Shown: positions 11,699 to 24,975 of the stretch, in pieces | How positions within the stretch are numbered: position 1 is the stretch's first letter | Layout: every line of letters begins with the position of its first letter | Source: Davidsoniella eucalypti | Taxonomy: Eukaryota; Ascomycota; Sordariomycetes; Microascales; Ceratocystidaceae | Assembly: GCA_004009845.1 (NCBI GenBank) | Contig: RMBW01000010.1 | Span: 248,001 to 312,000 of the forward strand | Length of the DNA stretch: 64,000 nt | Direction of reading: 5' to 3' | Made by a program: the position numbers and the translations under genes | The notes under the pieces: model-generated | The model's input: only the letters and a program-made list of their open reading frames with translations | Told to the model about the DNA's origin: nothing | Databases searched by the model: none

Positions 11699-13617
11699 CT
11701 AGTAGAGACTGGGATGCGAGGTAGGAAGAAGAGGAGGGGTAAGAACCGGCCAAAACAACAAGACAGCGATGTATGAAGACGACTTTATGTAGTGTGGTGA
11801 AGGCAGATGGTGTACAAAAAGAGCCGAGGCGGAATCTTAGGGAGGACATAATAGAAATGGGGTATAAAAAGATGCCTCACGGCTACTGAGTGGATTAATT
11901 TTGATTTATCATCATAGTTTTTTTCTTGCTTGTTTCGGAAGCTCCCCGATTTTTGTGGTAGAATAGGTTTAATTATACATATGTAGTTTGCCCAATCAAA
12001 GCCGACAGGCACACGCGCGGGGCATATATACTCAGCTGGAAATTGTTTACTTATAGCTCTTGACTTGTCTATTGTAACGCTGTAAGCTCTAAAATGACGG
12101 ACTCTGCAGCAGGAGGATAATAAGGCCCAAGCTTGTTGTACTGGTTTGTTGATCTAGCTAAGATGCGTGCGTCGACTCTGGAGCTTTGGGAGCCTCTTCC
12201 TTCTGCAGGGTGACGTAGTGGCCGTACATCGATCGATTGCGCCCATGATTGTCTGTACATATATATAACATATTGTAGTGCAAAGACAATCGCAAGTCCA
12301 AAAGTGCTGGGCCGCCATTGTCTGCGTCGCATAGAATGAGTTTTTGAGGTGGTTTACGGCCGCCTTAGTGGTGTTCGTGCCGGTAGACAACCACTTCCAT
12401 TCAACAGTGACAAGCAAATATGTAGAAGCTTGGAGACTAGGCAGAGAAAGAGCTTTGCTTTGTTGTGGTTATTGTTATTGCTATTGTTTTTTGTTGATGT
12501 TGCCATTTATGACATTGTTTATAGGAAGGTCTCCCTGCCTTCTGTTGACATATTTTGAATTGTGAAGACAAGCGGTAGTTTCTCGTTTCTTCAGCGTGTT
12601 GATCAACAAACAATGCCTGGACTGGACTGGACGGCTTGTTTATGCCCGCTGCTCTTTTCTTGCGGCAAAATCGGATATGCGCCAAGACATCACCGAGCTT
12701 AGTACTGCCGGACTGAGCTTTGACGGATTCTGCGCCGCACTGTGCATATCTTAAAGGCAAGCCACATAAAGTGTTTAGAAACATTCACTAAGTAGCTTAT
12801 AACCCAGTTGTTTCATGCTGTAATCTTGGCCTAGGTGATCAATGGCGCCCCAGATATGACACTATCTAGTTCAATAGCATGACCGGACATGATGGCAATA
12901 GAATGTCATGTAAGGCTAATTTCTGCGTTGTTTTCTCTAATTCCTCGCTAGAACAATATCTATAATTGACCCTGCAGGGACAGTTTAAGCTCCAGGTGGA
13001 AGCAAGACAGTGCGGATTGTCTTTGTAGACAGTATCACACTTGGCAGTCAATTACGCGGTAGATAAGACAGGCCTTGCTTTGCTTTCCTGCTTGCTGCAA
13101 CTAGTGCCTTCCTAATAATCTTGCCCCGATTCGTCTTGCGGAATATATAATGATTTGTAGCTCGGTTGCGATTCTCCTAGATTCTTCTTTTCTGTTTTGT
13201 TTGTCAAAAAATCACAGCGCAAGTTTCCGTTCGCTATCCGCATACAAAGCATCTCGTTTTCCTGACTTCGATCGAGTCCGTTTTCCTTTTTCTGGCTGGG
13301 CTTGAAGTCTTTTGTTTCATTTGACTGCCTATCTGTATTACAACTTATCCACCTGATTGTAATTGCTCTTCCATTTTTTTTCCTGCCATTTGCCTGTTGG
13401 ATAGATAGCTACTCTCACCACTTTCGTCTCTTCTTTTTTTTTTAGAAACTACTATCCTGTCTTTGTTTACAAAGCCTCAATTCATTGCCTTTTCTTCTGC
13501 TAGAGAGGACCAGCTCGAAAAAAAGCTTTTTAAGCCCCTTGCCTCCCCGCGAGTTTCTTCTTCTCGACTTCCTCTACCCACCCATCATTTTTCTATATTT
13601 TTCGACTACTTCGCATC
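11699..13617. promoter_or_regulatory. Divergent spacer between GLO1 and the CNNM gene
   Basis: This 1.9 kb stretch has no supported gene. From about 13150 to 13610 it is pyrimidine-rich with TTTTTT and CTTCTT runs, the usual look of a long fungal promoter/5' leader on the + strand just before the CNNM start. The middle (12000-12900) contains scattered reading frames up to 115 codons on the - strand, none with recognisable content. GLO1's own promoter is presumably within 11699-12010. Confidence 0.4.
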
Positions 13618-15887
13618 ATGCGCTCGCGACCTGCGGCCATGAGCAGCGCCGGTGCTGCTCGTGGATCAATTTTCACAATTATGCGCCTACTCTGCCATTC
13701 AGTGTTTGCAGCCGCCGCGCCCGTGATAAATTCGAGTCTTGGGGCTCGTGGCGAGAGTAATGAGGAGTCTCCTAGTGAAGGTGGCGACCTCTTTGCTCTC
13801 TATGTTACCTCGGCCATCCTCGTGCTTGCAGGTGGTGCCTTTGCTGGCCTGACTATTGCGTAAGTTTGATCTTTCTACTCTCCTACCGAGCTTTTTTGCT
13901 AACAAGCCTCTAGCCTTATGGGTCAAGATGGTGTTTACCTACAGGTACTCGCTGGTGATGCTTCTGAGCCACAAAGCAAAAATGCCCAACGCGTTTATGA
14001 TCTCCTCAAACGAGGAAAGCATTGGGTGCTTGTGACTCTTCTGCTCTCAAACGTCATCGTCAACGAAACTCTGCCTGTTGTCCTGGACCGTTGTCTTGGT
14101 GGTGGCGTTGCTGCCGTTATCGGCAGCACCGTCCTAATCGTCATATTTGGCGAAGTATTGCCTCAGTCTATCTGCGTACGTTACGGTCTTCAGATTGGTG
14201 GCTTTATGGCAAAGCCCGTTCTAGCTATGATGTGGCTCATGGCCCCCTTGGCCTGGCCTGTCGCCAAGCTTCTAGACTGGATCCTGGGCGAAGACCACCC
14301 GACCGTATACAAGAAGAGCGGTCTGAAGCAACTGGTGAACCTCCACCAAACTTTGGGCGATGTTTCGAACCGCCTGAATGCTGACGAGGTTACCATCATC
14401 AGCGCCGTGCTAGATCTCAAGGATAAGCCTGTACAGGGTGTTATGACCCCAATGGATGATGTTTTTGTAATGCCCGAGGACACTATTCTCGATGAGCGTA
14501 CCATGGACCGTATCTTGTCCGCCGGCTATTCCCGTATTCCCATCCATGCGTCAGGTGCACCTAGGAATTTCGTGGGTATGTTGCTAGTCAAGATTTTGAT
14601 TACGTATGACCCTGAAGACTGCAAGCGCGTGTCAGACTTCCCGCTCGCCACGCTGCCTGAAACCCGCCCCGAAACTAGCTGTCTGGATATTGTCAATTTC
14701 TTCCAAGAAGGCAAATCTCACATGGTGATCGTCTCGGCTTGTCCCGGTGAGGACCATGGCGCAATGGGTGTTGTTACCCTAGAGGATGTCATTGAGGAAT
14801 TGATTGGAGAGTAAGTTTCATAACCACTAAATTATCTATCTGTACACTTTGACCGTTCACTAACTAAACTATTTTTCATAGGGAGATCATCGACGAATCT
14901 GATGTTTACATTGACGTTCACAAAGCAATTCGCCGTCTCACTCCTGCTCCCAAAGCCCGCATCAGCCGCCACGATTCTGACAGCGCTCGCGACTCAAGAC
15001 AGATAAGTAATTCATCTGGCTTTGGTGACTCGCTGCTTGGACTGGAACTATCGCATAGCCCTAAGCCTGCTATGGCGACATTTATGATGCGGGCTCCATC
15101 TACTGACGGAAGCACCAGTGCTCCTCCGGTCCCTGTTAAGGCAAACCTAGAGGACATGCGCCGGCAGCTTAAGCGTCTAGGTCCCTCAAATCCTGCTACC
15201 AACCCCAAGGACACTAAGCTCTCGTCTGTCAAGATCAAGCACGGTCTAGGTTCGCTTGCTATACGTCCCGCTATCTCTTTAGGTCCTGCTCACGAACACG
15301 ATTTCGCTGACGACGAACGTGCCCCTTTGCTGCCCGCTGCCGATACATCGTCTCGCCCTAAGATATTGACTGGTAAAGGTGGCGTCAACGCCATACGTAA
15401 GGTTTACCAGGCCAACCAAGAGCGTCTTATCTCTTTTGATGCTGACGATGTTGCTGCCGAAAGCGACATCTTGATCCCCAGCGACGATACTTCTCTCCCA
15501 GTCCTATCACCTGTCCCTGAGGTTCCTCTTTTGGAAGAAGCCAATAATTCCGTTTTACCTCCTGCCACTATTCCATCAGTACCCAAGACTTTGTCCCGCT
15601 CAAATAGCAACAGCCCGGAGCACATTGTCTACCGTACAACGACTGGTAGTGTCATAACAGAAAGCATCATTGAGTCTGGTGGTATTCGGAAGATAGTCAT
15701 TCACGCAGCTAGCTCTGGCGATGAGGCTGGCCCTTCACAAACCCATACAGGATCATCTAGTGCAACTCATACGGGTTCAGACTATGAGGAGGATGCTTCG
15801 AGACCAGCCATGAACGGTAATGGCGGTAGTGGTTCTCTGTCGGGTAAGAAGAGGAAGAACAAGAAGAAGAAGAAGGGTAACAAATAA
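13618..15887 (+). CDS. CNNM/Mam3-type DUF21-CBS membrane protein
   Basis: Member of the CNNM (ancient conserved domain) family, in yeast Mam3, linked to divalent metal (Mg, Mn) handling at the vacuole. Exons 13618-13859, 13914-14810 and 14882-15887 give 714 residues; introns of 54 and 71 nt are in frame. After a short N-terminal region a hydrophobic segment (residues about 60-80, VTSAILVLAGGAFAGLTIA) opens the DUF21 module, with further membrane segments to about 190. A paired CBS module follows (about 240-385; VQGVMTPMDDVFVMPED, GYSRIPIH, GVVTLEDVIEELIGEEI), the second intron falling inside its last helix. The tail (about 390-714) is Ser/Pro-rich and ends in a Lys/Arg-rich stretch (GKKRKNKKKKKGNK). 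Substrate specificity cannot be read from sequence. Confidence 0.9.
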
Positions 15888-16512
15888 AGCCAGTTGTGCT
15901 AGTCGATTGTTCATGTTCATGACATGAACGTGGTTGGCATCACCGGCTTTTTACTGTTCTTATATGTGCTATCTCAAGAGTTGAGATGTGTACATGTTAG
16001 TTTGTTTATTGATATGCCTTCACATCTCGGCATTTTCACTTTTGGTTTCTGGGTAAGGTATATATCTCTTGGCGTTCTAATCTTAATCATGTGTATCATT
16101 TTTGCCTTCACTCCTGTGTTTTATTTATCTTGGATTATATTGTCTAGGGAAAGATTTTTCCCGGGTAAAATTTACGTCGCATTGCATCCATTCAGTTAGT
16201 TTTTCAACCCAAAAAATAGTTACAACAATTCATTCATATACAGATATCAGCAAATATGCGTTTATAGTGAAAGTCATTATGGTTTATTTTTAGAAACAAA
16301 AGGTTGGTTGATATGAATTATATTACAATCATCAAAAGGTTCGCTATTTGATGATATCACTTCGAATTGAAAAATGGAAAAAGACAACCTTAAACAAAAG
16401 AACCAAAACCAGGCAATAAAGATATCATAAAAGCATGCGATAACAATGGATACACAAAAACGCCAGAAACTTCAACTATGCATCTACAACTAGACCAAAA
16501 AAAGAAAGGCTT
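15888..16512. other. Convergent 3' flanks of CNNM and LSB3 genes
   Basis: The two stop codons face each other across 625 bp of T-rich then A-rich sequence, consistent with two 3' untranslated regions. A 91-codon hydrophobic frame at 15924-16199 lies in the T-rich part and is most simply explained by base composition. Confidence 0.5.
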
Positions 16513-18042
16513 TTAATTCTGTAGCTTGACATAATTGCTCGGGAATATTCCGTGTCTGTTGCCAACCATACCAGTCCTATAGTATGACAAGAAAAATGAG
16601 TTAGTTACTTGGAATTTATAAATTTGATTCACGGAATATTAGATGATACGTACCACCAATCATTATCACTCTCTGTCTGCTTGAGAATAGTGATGATATC
16701 GCCCTTTCTGAACGCAAGGTCGCCTGGTTGGTCGGCCTCGAAAGTAAACAAAGCCACGGCTTGATTTTTCTTCAGCATGGCTGATTTAGCACTGAGGTTG
16801 GGCTTCGGTGCTGCAGGTCTTCCTGGTGCGGTGCTAGCACTTGTGGTACTTCCGGTTCCAGAGGGTTGTAGTGGGTTGGATCCGACATTCCGAGCCGCCG
16901 ATCCCGATACTGTGTTGCTACGGCCTAGGTTATTTGTGGTGGAGCTGTTGTAACCGGAGCTTGCATAGTTGGTGCTAGTGTTGGCACCGGTGCTGCTATA
17001 ATCGCGATCATAAACGGGGTCTTGCCAGGTGTTGGCGCGGGATGGGCGAGGGTTTCCCATGGGCGAAGTAGGGTTGGATGATGAATCCACAACGGGGATA
17101 TCGTTGTACATACCATCATCGACAGCGCCGGCACGCATACCAGCGAACACACGTGATGCTAGGATGTTCATGAGCGGAGCAGCCTGTGGCGGTGAGGGCA
17201 AAGCGCCAGAAAGCAATTGTGCGGCAGTCAAGCGTTGGCCGTACAGCTTTTCGTTGGCATCACGGCGCTCGATGATGGCGGAGCCCTCAAGAGAAACGCC
17301 GGCGAATAGACCCTTGGTCTTGGAATAGGCGAAGATGCCAGAGACACTCTTGAGTGAAGCAGCGCCGGCAGCTTCGGCATTGCGACCCACGGGGCCGGCG
17401 GCGATAGAGACGTTACCACCAAGTGTAATGGAGCCAGCCTGTGCGAAGGTCTTTACGGCATTCGCGTCGTTGAGAATGAAGACGAAATCGGTGATCTCGA
17501 AACCGATCTGGCCACCAACACCGGCGCCAGCAGTGGCAACGGCGCTGGGTGCGCTCCAGGAGCCATCAGGAAGGCGCGCAACGACTAGGCCGCTACCGAA
17601 ACGGGCGGAACCGAGGAATCCGGCTTTGATAACGGTGAGGATAGCGAGACCCTATAGCCAAAGCAGGTTGGTCTTGGTTAGGAATCGATCTACAGAGCAA
17701 GGAAAAAAAGAACCGATGATGAGGGGTGATGCTTACCTTGGCATTCGCAAGAATTGAGGGAGGAATGATTTTGTCGGGACCAAAAGCCTGGCGAGGGTCA
17801 ATAAACGACGTTAGAATCTTGCCGCACTTTTTGCATTCCGCTGGTGTTTGAAAAGGTATCGTGTTAGCATTCTACATCTCAGTGGCGTTGGCGGGGAAAG
17901 GTGGGAGGGAACGCGGACAACCCCGCGATTGAATCTACGACAATAAAGAATAGCAACAAAGATAGTCAGGCCACAGATAGGACGAGAAGGCAGACAAAGA
18001 CTCACACGACAGAGACGACGGTAGAGGGTTGTGGATGCCCAT
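16513..18042 (-). CDS. LSB3: Lsb3/Ysc84-type SYLF-SH3 actin-patch protein
   Basis: Actin-bundling, phosphoinositide-binding protein of cortical endocytic patches. Exons 18042-18006 (37 nt), 17840-17737, 17651-16654 and 16576-16513 give 400 residues. The first exon MGIHNPLPSSLS matches the invariant family start and joins to SECKKCGKIL through a 165 nt intron. The SYLF domain spans about residues 1-215, with GLAILTVIKAGFLGSARFG, WSAPSAVATAGAGVGGQIG, ITDFVFILN and GGNVSIAAGPVGR. A low-complexity Ser/Asn/Gly-rich linker (about 230-335) follows, then an SH3 domain (about 340-400: ALFTFEADQPGDLAFRKGD ... DWWTGMVGNRHGIFPSNYVK). The last donor is GTACGT, chosen because it alone restores the conserved DWWTG reading. 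Its length is slightly below that of yeast Ysc84 (468). Confidence 0.94.
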
Positions 18043-20168
18043 GATGTGATAGTCGTGCTATATGTGGTTGGTGTGCTCGGCTTCAGACTCCGTCGAATGG
18101 CAGGCGGTCTTGGTCAGAGAAGTTCGAGTCGACTGGTGGTGGTGCGATGGAAAGTTGCGAACAAAGAAACGAGTGCCTTTGGAAGGGTTTCGTTTGCTGC
18201 CAAACAATTTTGATGTTTTAGTGCGGCTACACGTCAATTAAGCCTATCTATAGTAAAAAATGTTGTTTTCTGGAAGAGAATGCGGCGAGGTTCGAAACCA
18301 ATAAAGATGAATAAAATAAAATAAGATAATCAAAGAACCAACTTCGTTTGTTGGGTTGTGTCTGTCTGTATACAGCAACTGCTTGGCTAGGCTAGGATAA
18401 ATGGGAAGCCGTATTTCCCGAAACTAAAGAAGCAACGAAGAAGCTGGTCTAGCGTTGACCAAAATGGAAATGCTTTTTGGTTTTTGTTTTGTTCGTAGTG
18501 CTGCCGCGGAGTCTTTAGCTTGTAGCTTGCAGGGCCCGTTTCTTGCTGCCTATTCCAATTTTTCCTCAAGGAACAGAGAGACTGTGGCTGAAGCTTCTCT
18601 TTTCGTAGTTGGCTGGCGAAGCACTACAAATCGGATCACCGGGCTAAAAATCTATCTCTGACTAGTCTTTGTTCTGTATGATCCTAGCGTGACGAGTAGA
18701 AAGGCCCTGTTCTGTCAACTAGCTTCTGCCCGCCTCGATCGTACATTAGTCCCGGCGGCAAAAGAGAGCATTGACGTTTTGTTCCTGCTTGCTTCCCTTC
18801 CCTCTATAGTTGCAAAGTCTTTGGTATCTTTGGAGGGAATCGAAGGGATATCTCGCTTACCCAATGTGCTAATTAACGACATAAGACGAAAAAAAGGCTT
18901 CTACACAGAACCGGCAATCTTTGGAGTTGTGTCTTGGATGATGACGATATATGGTGCTTTCGATGCAAGCAGTAGTCGATAACTGGGGATCCGGGGATCC
19001 GGGGATTTGACTGATTCTAGTATTCGGAGTTTTTTACTACTAGAAGACGAGTTGTAAAACATAGGTAATGAGAAGTGCAAAGTTCTTGGTGCCCTCTCTA
19101 CATTCTACAAGCCCTTCCCTCTGGTGCCTCCAACTATTGCGGGTGCCTAGTATAATACCAGTAACCAAAGTATAAGCCACTATATATCATAAAGTCGTTC
19201 TCTGAGATTCTGACATCTTCTACTCGGACTTTATGGGTTTCTAAATACCATGGTCCCAGCCAGCAAAGGCAAAACGCATAAAGGCTGAATGAGAAATCTT
19301 GTCGACGTCCCGGATCGAGACTTGTCTGCACTTCTCTTCGATCGATGGAACAGGGCCATGTTCCTTCACTGCCTATCTATGCCATACGCACTCTGCCTTG
19401 CCCTTTTTGCATACTACTCTAGTCACTTATAGTTTTATAATATATATAGGCAGTTGTATAGTTGTGCTCCTTATTAACGTTACAAGGTTCAATCAACATC
19501 GCCACGCTAGTCCGCCACAGTTTAGGCCTATGACGCAGCGTGTGTGGCGTCGGCTTCTGAGACAATGAAGAGAGCTTTGAAGAAGGGGTCCGGTTTGCTA
19601 GATGGATGAATGAATGCTTTGGCTACCCTTTGCTCACCTTGAATCTTCCCTGACACTTTATGAACGAAGCCCTGATGCAACAACCACACAAGGCATAGCT
19701 AAAGCGCATGGATCATCAGCCGCTTTCCACTCTGATCCCAACGATCGAGACTGTTACAGCCAATTCCAATTCTACGAGCAAGCCTCTTTAGACAAACCCT
19801 CCCTCTAGTACTCTAGTACTTACTACCGACATTCACCAAGGGCTCTCTGGTCGCTCTTAGTCAATCAATCTATCCCGTGACATCCATCTCCACTGTCCCG
19901 AAATCGCGAAACCTACGAAACTGATTAGGCCTGGCGCACTTATCAATTTCTCTACACTTTCCCACCCATTCGATCCGACGAACGCCTCATAGAGCCGAAT
20001 TCCAATCCAACCTTCGTTCGATTTCATTCCCGCCCATAACACTCGATCCGAGAAGTCTCCCTTGCGATATATATCGACACTTGTGATCACGGCCTCCGAT
20101 CTTTTTTTTTCTTTTCTCCCAATAACAACCTCTCGTCTAATCTTCTCCGGATAAGCTTCTCAAACGCC
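18043..20168. promoter_or_regulatory. Divergent spacer between LSB3 and SFT1
   Basis: This 2.1 kb spacer has no supported gene. It includes a tandem of GGGGATCC units at 18985-19006 and, from about 20060 to 20165, a T/C-rich stretch just upstream of SFT1 typical of a fungal core promoter and leader. Short frames on both strands are at chance level. Confidence 0.4.
18985..19006. repeat. Short tandem of GGGGATCC
   Basis: Two full copies of GGGGATCC followed by a partial third (GGGGAT). Each unit contains a GGATCC palindrome. This may simply be replication slippage; no function is implied. Confidence 0.7.
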
Positions 20169-20724
20169 ATGTCTGAAGCCTACGAGCGCGAGCGCCAGAA
20201 TAACGCGCGCCTCAACGATCTTAGCGCTAAAGTCTCGGCATTGCGTGGAGTCACTGTCGATATCTATGATCATGCGCGCTCACAAGATGTCTTGGATAGC
20301 ACTGTATGGCCCTCCTCTCTCTCGACCCATCTTGCTGTCTTCCCGCTCGTCTTCCTTGCCATACACCGTCCTTTATATCCCACCAAACCACCAAGAATGA
20401 AGAGATTATACAGTTTAAAACATCCCTTCACTTCTATTCCAAGGAAACACTGCCTTGCCCAAACCCCCTCGACATCTTCAATGCCTCCCATGTCCTTAAC
20501 CCCACAATGCCTTGGACCCCATGAAGTCTCACCCCAAGTAACTAACCCGTCTTGTTTTCATATAGAACGATACTTTCTCCTCCATGACTACCCAGCTCAA
20601 GGGCTCCGTCTCTCGTCTAACTCGCATGGCTTCATCCGGAAACAAAGTTGCAATTTTCAAGCTAGCCGGCATCATAATCGCCTTCTTCATCTTCATATAC
20701 TACCTATTCAAGATGCTATTCTAA
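20169..20724 (+). CDS. SFT1: Golgi Qc-SNARE Sft1
   Basis: Tail-anchored SNARE of intra-Golgi retrograde transport, relative of Bet1. Exons 20169-20303 and 20566-20724, joined in phase 0 across a 262 nt intron (GTATGG donor, CATATAG acceptor), give 97 residues, the same length as the yeast protein. The first exon holds the N-terminal half of the SNARE helix (RLNDLSAKVSALRGVTVDIY), with the intron falling after VLDST. The second exon resumes NDTFSSMTTQLKGSVSRL, and a single C-terminal membrane anchor (IFKLAGIIIAFFIFIYYLF) follows. The size and lack of an N-terminal extension favour Sft1 over Bet1. The intron is long relative to most here. Confidence 0.88.
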
Positions 20725-21247
20725 CTATCACCGATTTACTATTAAGCCTACTCTTTTCGACTCTTCTTGTCTACTTTACACATGTCACCCGGCGTTGTTG
20801 ATATTCCTCTTCTTTTGTGTTTTTCCAAGGCATTGGTTCTGGCGTTCAAAGGTGTCTGTATCTTCTATCATAATCTTTATATCTTTTCCCTTGGTTTTTT
20901 CTGTTTATTTCAAGTTTTAGTTCGTATATTAAACAAAGCTCTTGGTATCAGTTCTGCTTCTCTTGTTTGTTGGTTGAATAATGGTTTTCTCTTCTTCTTA
21001 TCTATGAATTATACCATATTGTAAACCCCACATGTCCTATCTCTTCATAATCTAATATGCTTTGCTCACGCTTCATTCTGCACCAGCAAGATATCGTGTT
21101 GTATTGTTCTTCCATGCAAACTCAGTTTCAATAAACAAAATCCACTCCTGTCCATCTACTACTCGTCTCCCCGAAAAAAAAAATGTTCTATGGATTGTTT
21201 CTCAATCCTATACTATTCTCATGTCTTTCTCCTTCTTGCACATCACC
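20725..21247. other. Convergent 3' flanks of SFT1 and AGE2
   Basis: T-rich sequence of 523 bp between two facing stop codons. It contains a run of nine A near 21175. It holds no supported gene and is probably the overlapping 3' untranslated regions. Confidence 0.5.
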
Positions 21248-23016
21248 TTACTGCCAGACGTTTGAGAACAGGTCACTATCGCCACTAGGTGTAGCACCGA
21301 AACCCTTATTAGCACCTGAAGGGTTTGCAGAAGCAGGAGTGCTGCTAGCCCAACCACCAAATTCATCGTCGGCAACAGCCTTAGAGGCCGGCGCGAATCC
21401 AGTAGAGCCAGGCACGATGCTGGTTGTAGCAAATGAGCTTCCAGTTGAGCTTCCCCAGCCGAAGTCATTAGTGCCGGTAGAAACGACAGGTTTAGCAGGT
21501 TCAGCCTTGGTTTCAGTGCCCCAAGCGTTTCCACCCCAGACATCGGAACCTGACCAAGCGTTGCTGCCACCTGTGGCATTACCATGTGAGGCTGCCGCTG
21601 GTTTCGGGGCAGAGGCAGCAGTCAAGTTGAATGGAGAAGAAACAGAAGTGGGAGCTGCGGAGATAGGCGCCGGGGCAACAGGCGAAGGAGCTGACAGATC
21701 GAAGAGGTCACCCATGGCAGATGATGGCGCAGGCTTGGAAACCGGAGGCGAAGGTGTAGCAAAGTCGCCAAATCCGCTAAACGAGGGCTGCTTGGCAGTA
21801 TGTGATGGAGCAGTGGCAGCAGCAGGCTTGGCGTCGAAAAAGCTACCTCCACTCAAGCCGGAGAATGCGCTGTTAGATACCGCAGGAGGTGGTGACTTGG
21901 ACGAAGTGCCCAAGCCAAAGCTAGCAAATGGGTCCACTGGCTTCGGAGCAACGGCGGGAGCTGCAGCAACAGGAGAAGCACCAAAGCTCAATCCACCAAA
22001 AGCGTCGCTCATACCACCCAAAGAGCCATGTGATTGGTGCGTAGGCGATCCTATGCCTCCAAAACCACCGGCGGCAGCAGCAGGCTGGGCAGCAGCTTGA
22101 GGACGAGGCGCTGATGCGTACAAGGACAAGATAGATTGTTTCAAGTCGGGACGAGACTGTGCGCTACCAGAGCCGATAATAGAAGTCGAAGCAGGGCGTG
22201 GTGGAGTCGAAGTAGCATCGCCAAAGAAATCAAGGCCAAGTAGTGAGTCTCTGCCGCTGGATGCTTTGGCGGCTGAACTTCTAGCAGCGGCTTTGGGTGG
22301 AGCAGCAGAGGCAGAACTGGCGGACGGGGCGGGCGAGGGACTATCACCACCTATTAAGTCGACCTGCGGCGGCGGAGCAACTTTACGGAAAGCCGGAGCG
22401 GAAGATTGGCCAATGGAAGCCTTCCGTATAGACTCCTTGCGCTCGATATTATGCTTCTCCTTGACTAGACTCAACGGAATATCTTCGTCGCCATCCGCAT
22501 CGAGAGTGCTAGGGTCGGGACGCGGGCCATCCATGGTCCAGCGCTTGAGTTCGTACTTAGTGCGGATAAAGTTCTCGATTTTGTTTTCGGAGGGTACATG
22601 GCCGTTAGCTAGTTTGGCCTCCCAGTATTTGTTAGCGCGAGCATTGCCCCAGGCCAGTACACTGGCGACTTGCTCGTCGGTCCATGAGTCGAGATCAACA
22701 GACTTAACACGGCTGATGTGCGTTCCCATACTACGGTGAATGCCTGAACAGCGAATGCAGATGAAGATACCGATGTTCCAACTAGCCCATCTGGGGTCTA
22801 TTGTAGAGGATAGTATGAGAGCAATAGTCAGCAAAAATATCAATTCATGGGCTGACAAGGAAATTGGTTTGCCGGGAATTAAGTCGTGGACTACTTACGC
22901 TTATTACGCTTGCAATCAGCGCACACCTTGTTGCAATCCAGTTTCAGGAGGCTCTTGATGGTCTGCTGGTTCTGGGCTATCCGCTCAGCAGCGGGATTCG
23001 CAGGGCGGCGAGACAT
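21248..23016 (-). CDS. AGE2: Age2/SMAP-type ArfGAP
   Basis: GTPase-activating protein for Arf at the trans-Golgi/endosome. Exons 23016-22899 and 22797-21248, joined by a 101 nt intron (GTAAGT donor, CAATAG acceptor), give 555 residues. The join restores CADCKRNKHPRWASWNIG, so the zinc finger is C32-x2-C35-x17-C53-x2-C56, followed by SGIHR whose Arg61 is the arginine finger; RVKSVDLDSWTDEQ and NARANKYWEAKL complete the catalytic domain (to about residue 130). The remaining 400 residues are low-complexity, rich in Ser, Ala, Pro, Phe and Gly, with phenylalanine-containing motifs (DFFGD, DPFASFG, DLFDL, LFSNVWQ) of the kind that bind clathrin adaptors; binding is inference. A 305-codon frame on the opposite strand is an antisense shadow of this Ala/Pro-rich tail. 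Confidence 0.92.
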
Positions 23017-24975
23017 GCTGACGGTTGTGGTGTTGATGAGCCGGTGTAACTTATTGGCGAGCAGGGCGTCGGCGATTGATATTATAACTTAAGGGAACGC
23101 AACCGGCCGGGTGATATGGCGGTTGGGGGGGCCAAGGAGTGATATTAGGTGCTAGCAAGCTTATCGTCGAGAGTAATGAAATAGACAAAGGTGCTTTTAT
23201 CAGCAGTCGAAGTAAGGCGAAGTAAGGCACGGAAGCGTTGTTCGTAGAAATGACAATGGCAATGGCAATGGAGCCAGTTAACAGAGAGTAGTCGAAGGGT
23301 TGGAGGGTCGAAGGGCCGATAGCAGGGAGGGCCTGTTTGTAAGCGTACTACCAGGCCAAAGGAGAGGGGCTTCTATTCTGTACTGAGTACAGATAGATAG
23401 ATTAGAAGTGGCAGCGACTATGCTAGCTGAAGACCGTTTGTGCGCGTGAGATGAGATGAATGACGATAGAAAAAAAAGAAAAAGGAAAAAGCCTCGAAAC
23501 ACGAAGGGAGCAAGGCGATGATCGAGAAGGGAGAAGGAAGAAAGACAAAGAGGCGTCCTGAATGTTATTCAAATGCAGTGAGACAGTCTGCTACGGAAAC
23601 TCCCAGTGCATTATAGCTAGCAAACCCATATACAGGTAGTGTTTATCTCTCACTTCACACTGTTTAATCTTCGATTCACTTTGCTGCTGGCTGTCTTGTT
23701 TAGCGGCAACGCGGCCAACGAGCCACGGTGGATTGATGCAGGCATAGTGGGGCTCGCACCGTGTAATTGCGTCAGATGTAGCACTGTTAGTCCAGTCTAT
23801 CACGCACGTGATAAAAATCAAGTGAAATATTAGGGTTCTGTTTTCGGTAGCACGAAGACAATATACATGTAATGTTGAGCATACACTAAACATTCTACGA
23901 CGTACGTATAAGTCTGTAGTCAACTCTAACTTCAAAAATTTTATGGGCTTTTATGAAACTATGTCTTCATCGTCTGTTTCATGTTGATCCTATATTTAAA
24001 CGCATTGGCATTCTTACAACCCTAACCTCTCTCATTTAGACCCCATACTGATGACAGGACAAGCGCTTTTTGCACAATAAATGAACTTGACTGAGACACT
24101 GGTGATATTTTATTAAGAAGATGTGACTTTTCAAATACGGAACAGCTGGTAGTACAGATTTAGGTAAAATTAAAATCAAATAGATGATACCGAGCACAAG
24201 GAATTACAAAGTCTAGCTGAAAGTAGAACCTTGGTTGACCGAATAATCATAAAATTAGAGGTTCTTATATGATTTCGCCATGAAAGATAGACTGGTAGCA
24301 CCCGGTAGCCCGGATAATGGCTTGAGGAGTAATAGAGCCCTGGGATATATGTTAATGTTTAGGTATGGAACTCTAATATAATCATATGAGGTTCAATTGA
24401 CATTAAGGTGGAAGGTACAAAGTTAAGAACTTTACTTCTTCCAAACAAACAAACAAAATAGGATCATGAGACAGTAGGTTTCATTCATTAGATAATATGT
24501 CATAAAAGATTTATGAAGAGCTTTGAAGTATTATTTCAAATATAACTCAATTTGCTACGCAGAGAAGATCTAGATAGAATAAACTCATGGTAAAAAAAGA
24601 GAGGATAGGAACAACAAAGAACGGTCAGAAAACAGCAGCAACACAAGGAATAAATACCTATATAATAGCACTTGGAGGAGCAAGTTATAGGTTGTAGATG
24701 ATAGTCTTTTCAATGTCTTTCTCACTCGATAGCAACACTGCAATGAAGGAGAGCTCATTAATACCCCCAACGGGCGAATTACCAGGCAAACTCTGGAAAT
24801 TCATTGGGAATATCAAGGTTTTGGGCGTTGGTCGCCGTCTAGTCATCATCGACTAAATCTAAAAGCCCCTTGACAGCGCTAGGAAGTCATTCACAAGGTG
24901 GCCATGCCCATTGATCGATCAATCATGACAGCAGAAGATATCTTTAACTATTTAGTTCAACCATCATTTAGTATA
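23017..24975. other. AGE2 upstream and gene-poor AT-rich stretch
   Basis: AGE2's promoter presumably occupies the first few hundred bases; it includes a CAATGG triple near 23250. Beyond about 23930 the sequence becomes AT-rich and lacks supported genes. The decayed ankyrin gene begins at the right edge. No complete transposon or terminal repeats were seen. Confidence 0.35.

Noticed and set aside
15924..16199. 91-codon hydrophobic frame after the CNNM gene
   Set aside because: Lies in T-rich 3' flank; composition explains the hydrophobicity.
21183..22100. 305-codon frame opposite AGE2
   Set aside because: Antisense shadow of the Ala/Pro/Ser-rich tail; the ArfGAP frame is unambiguous.
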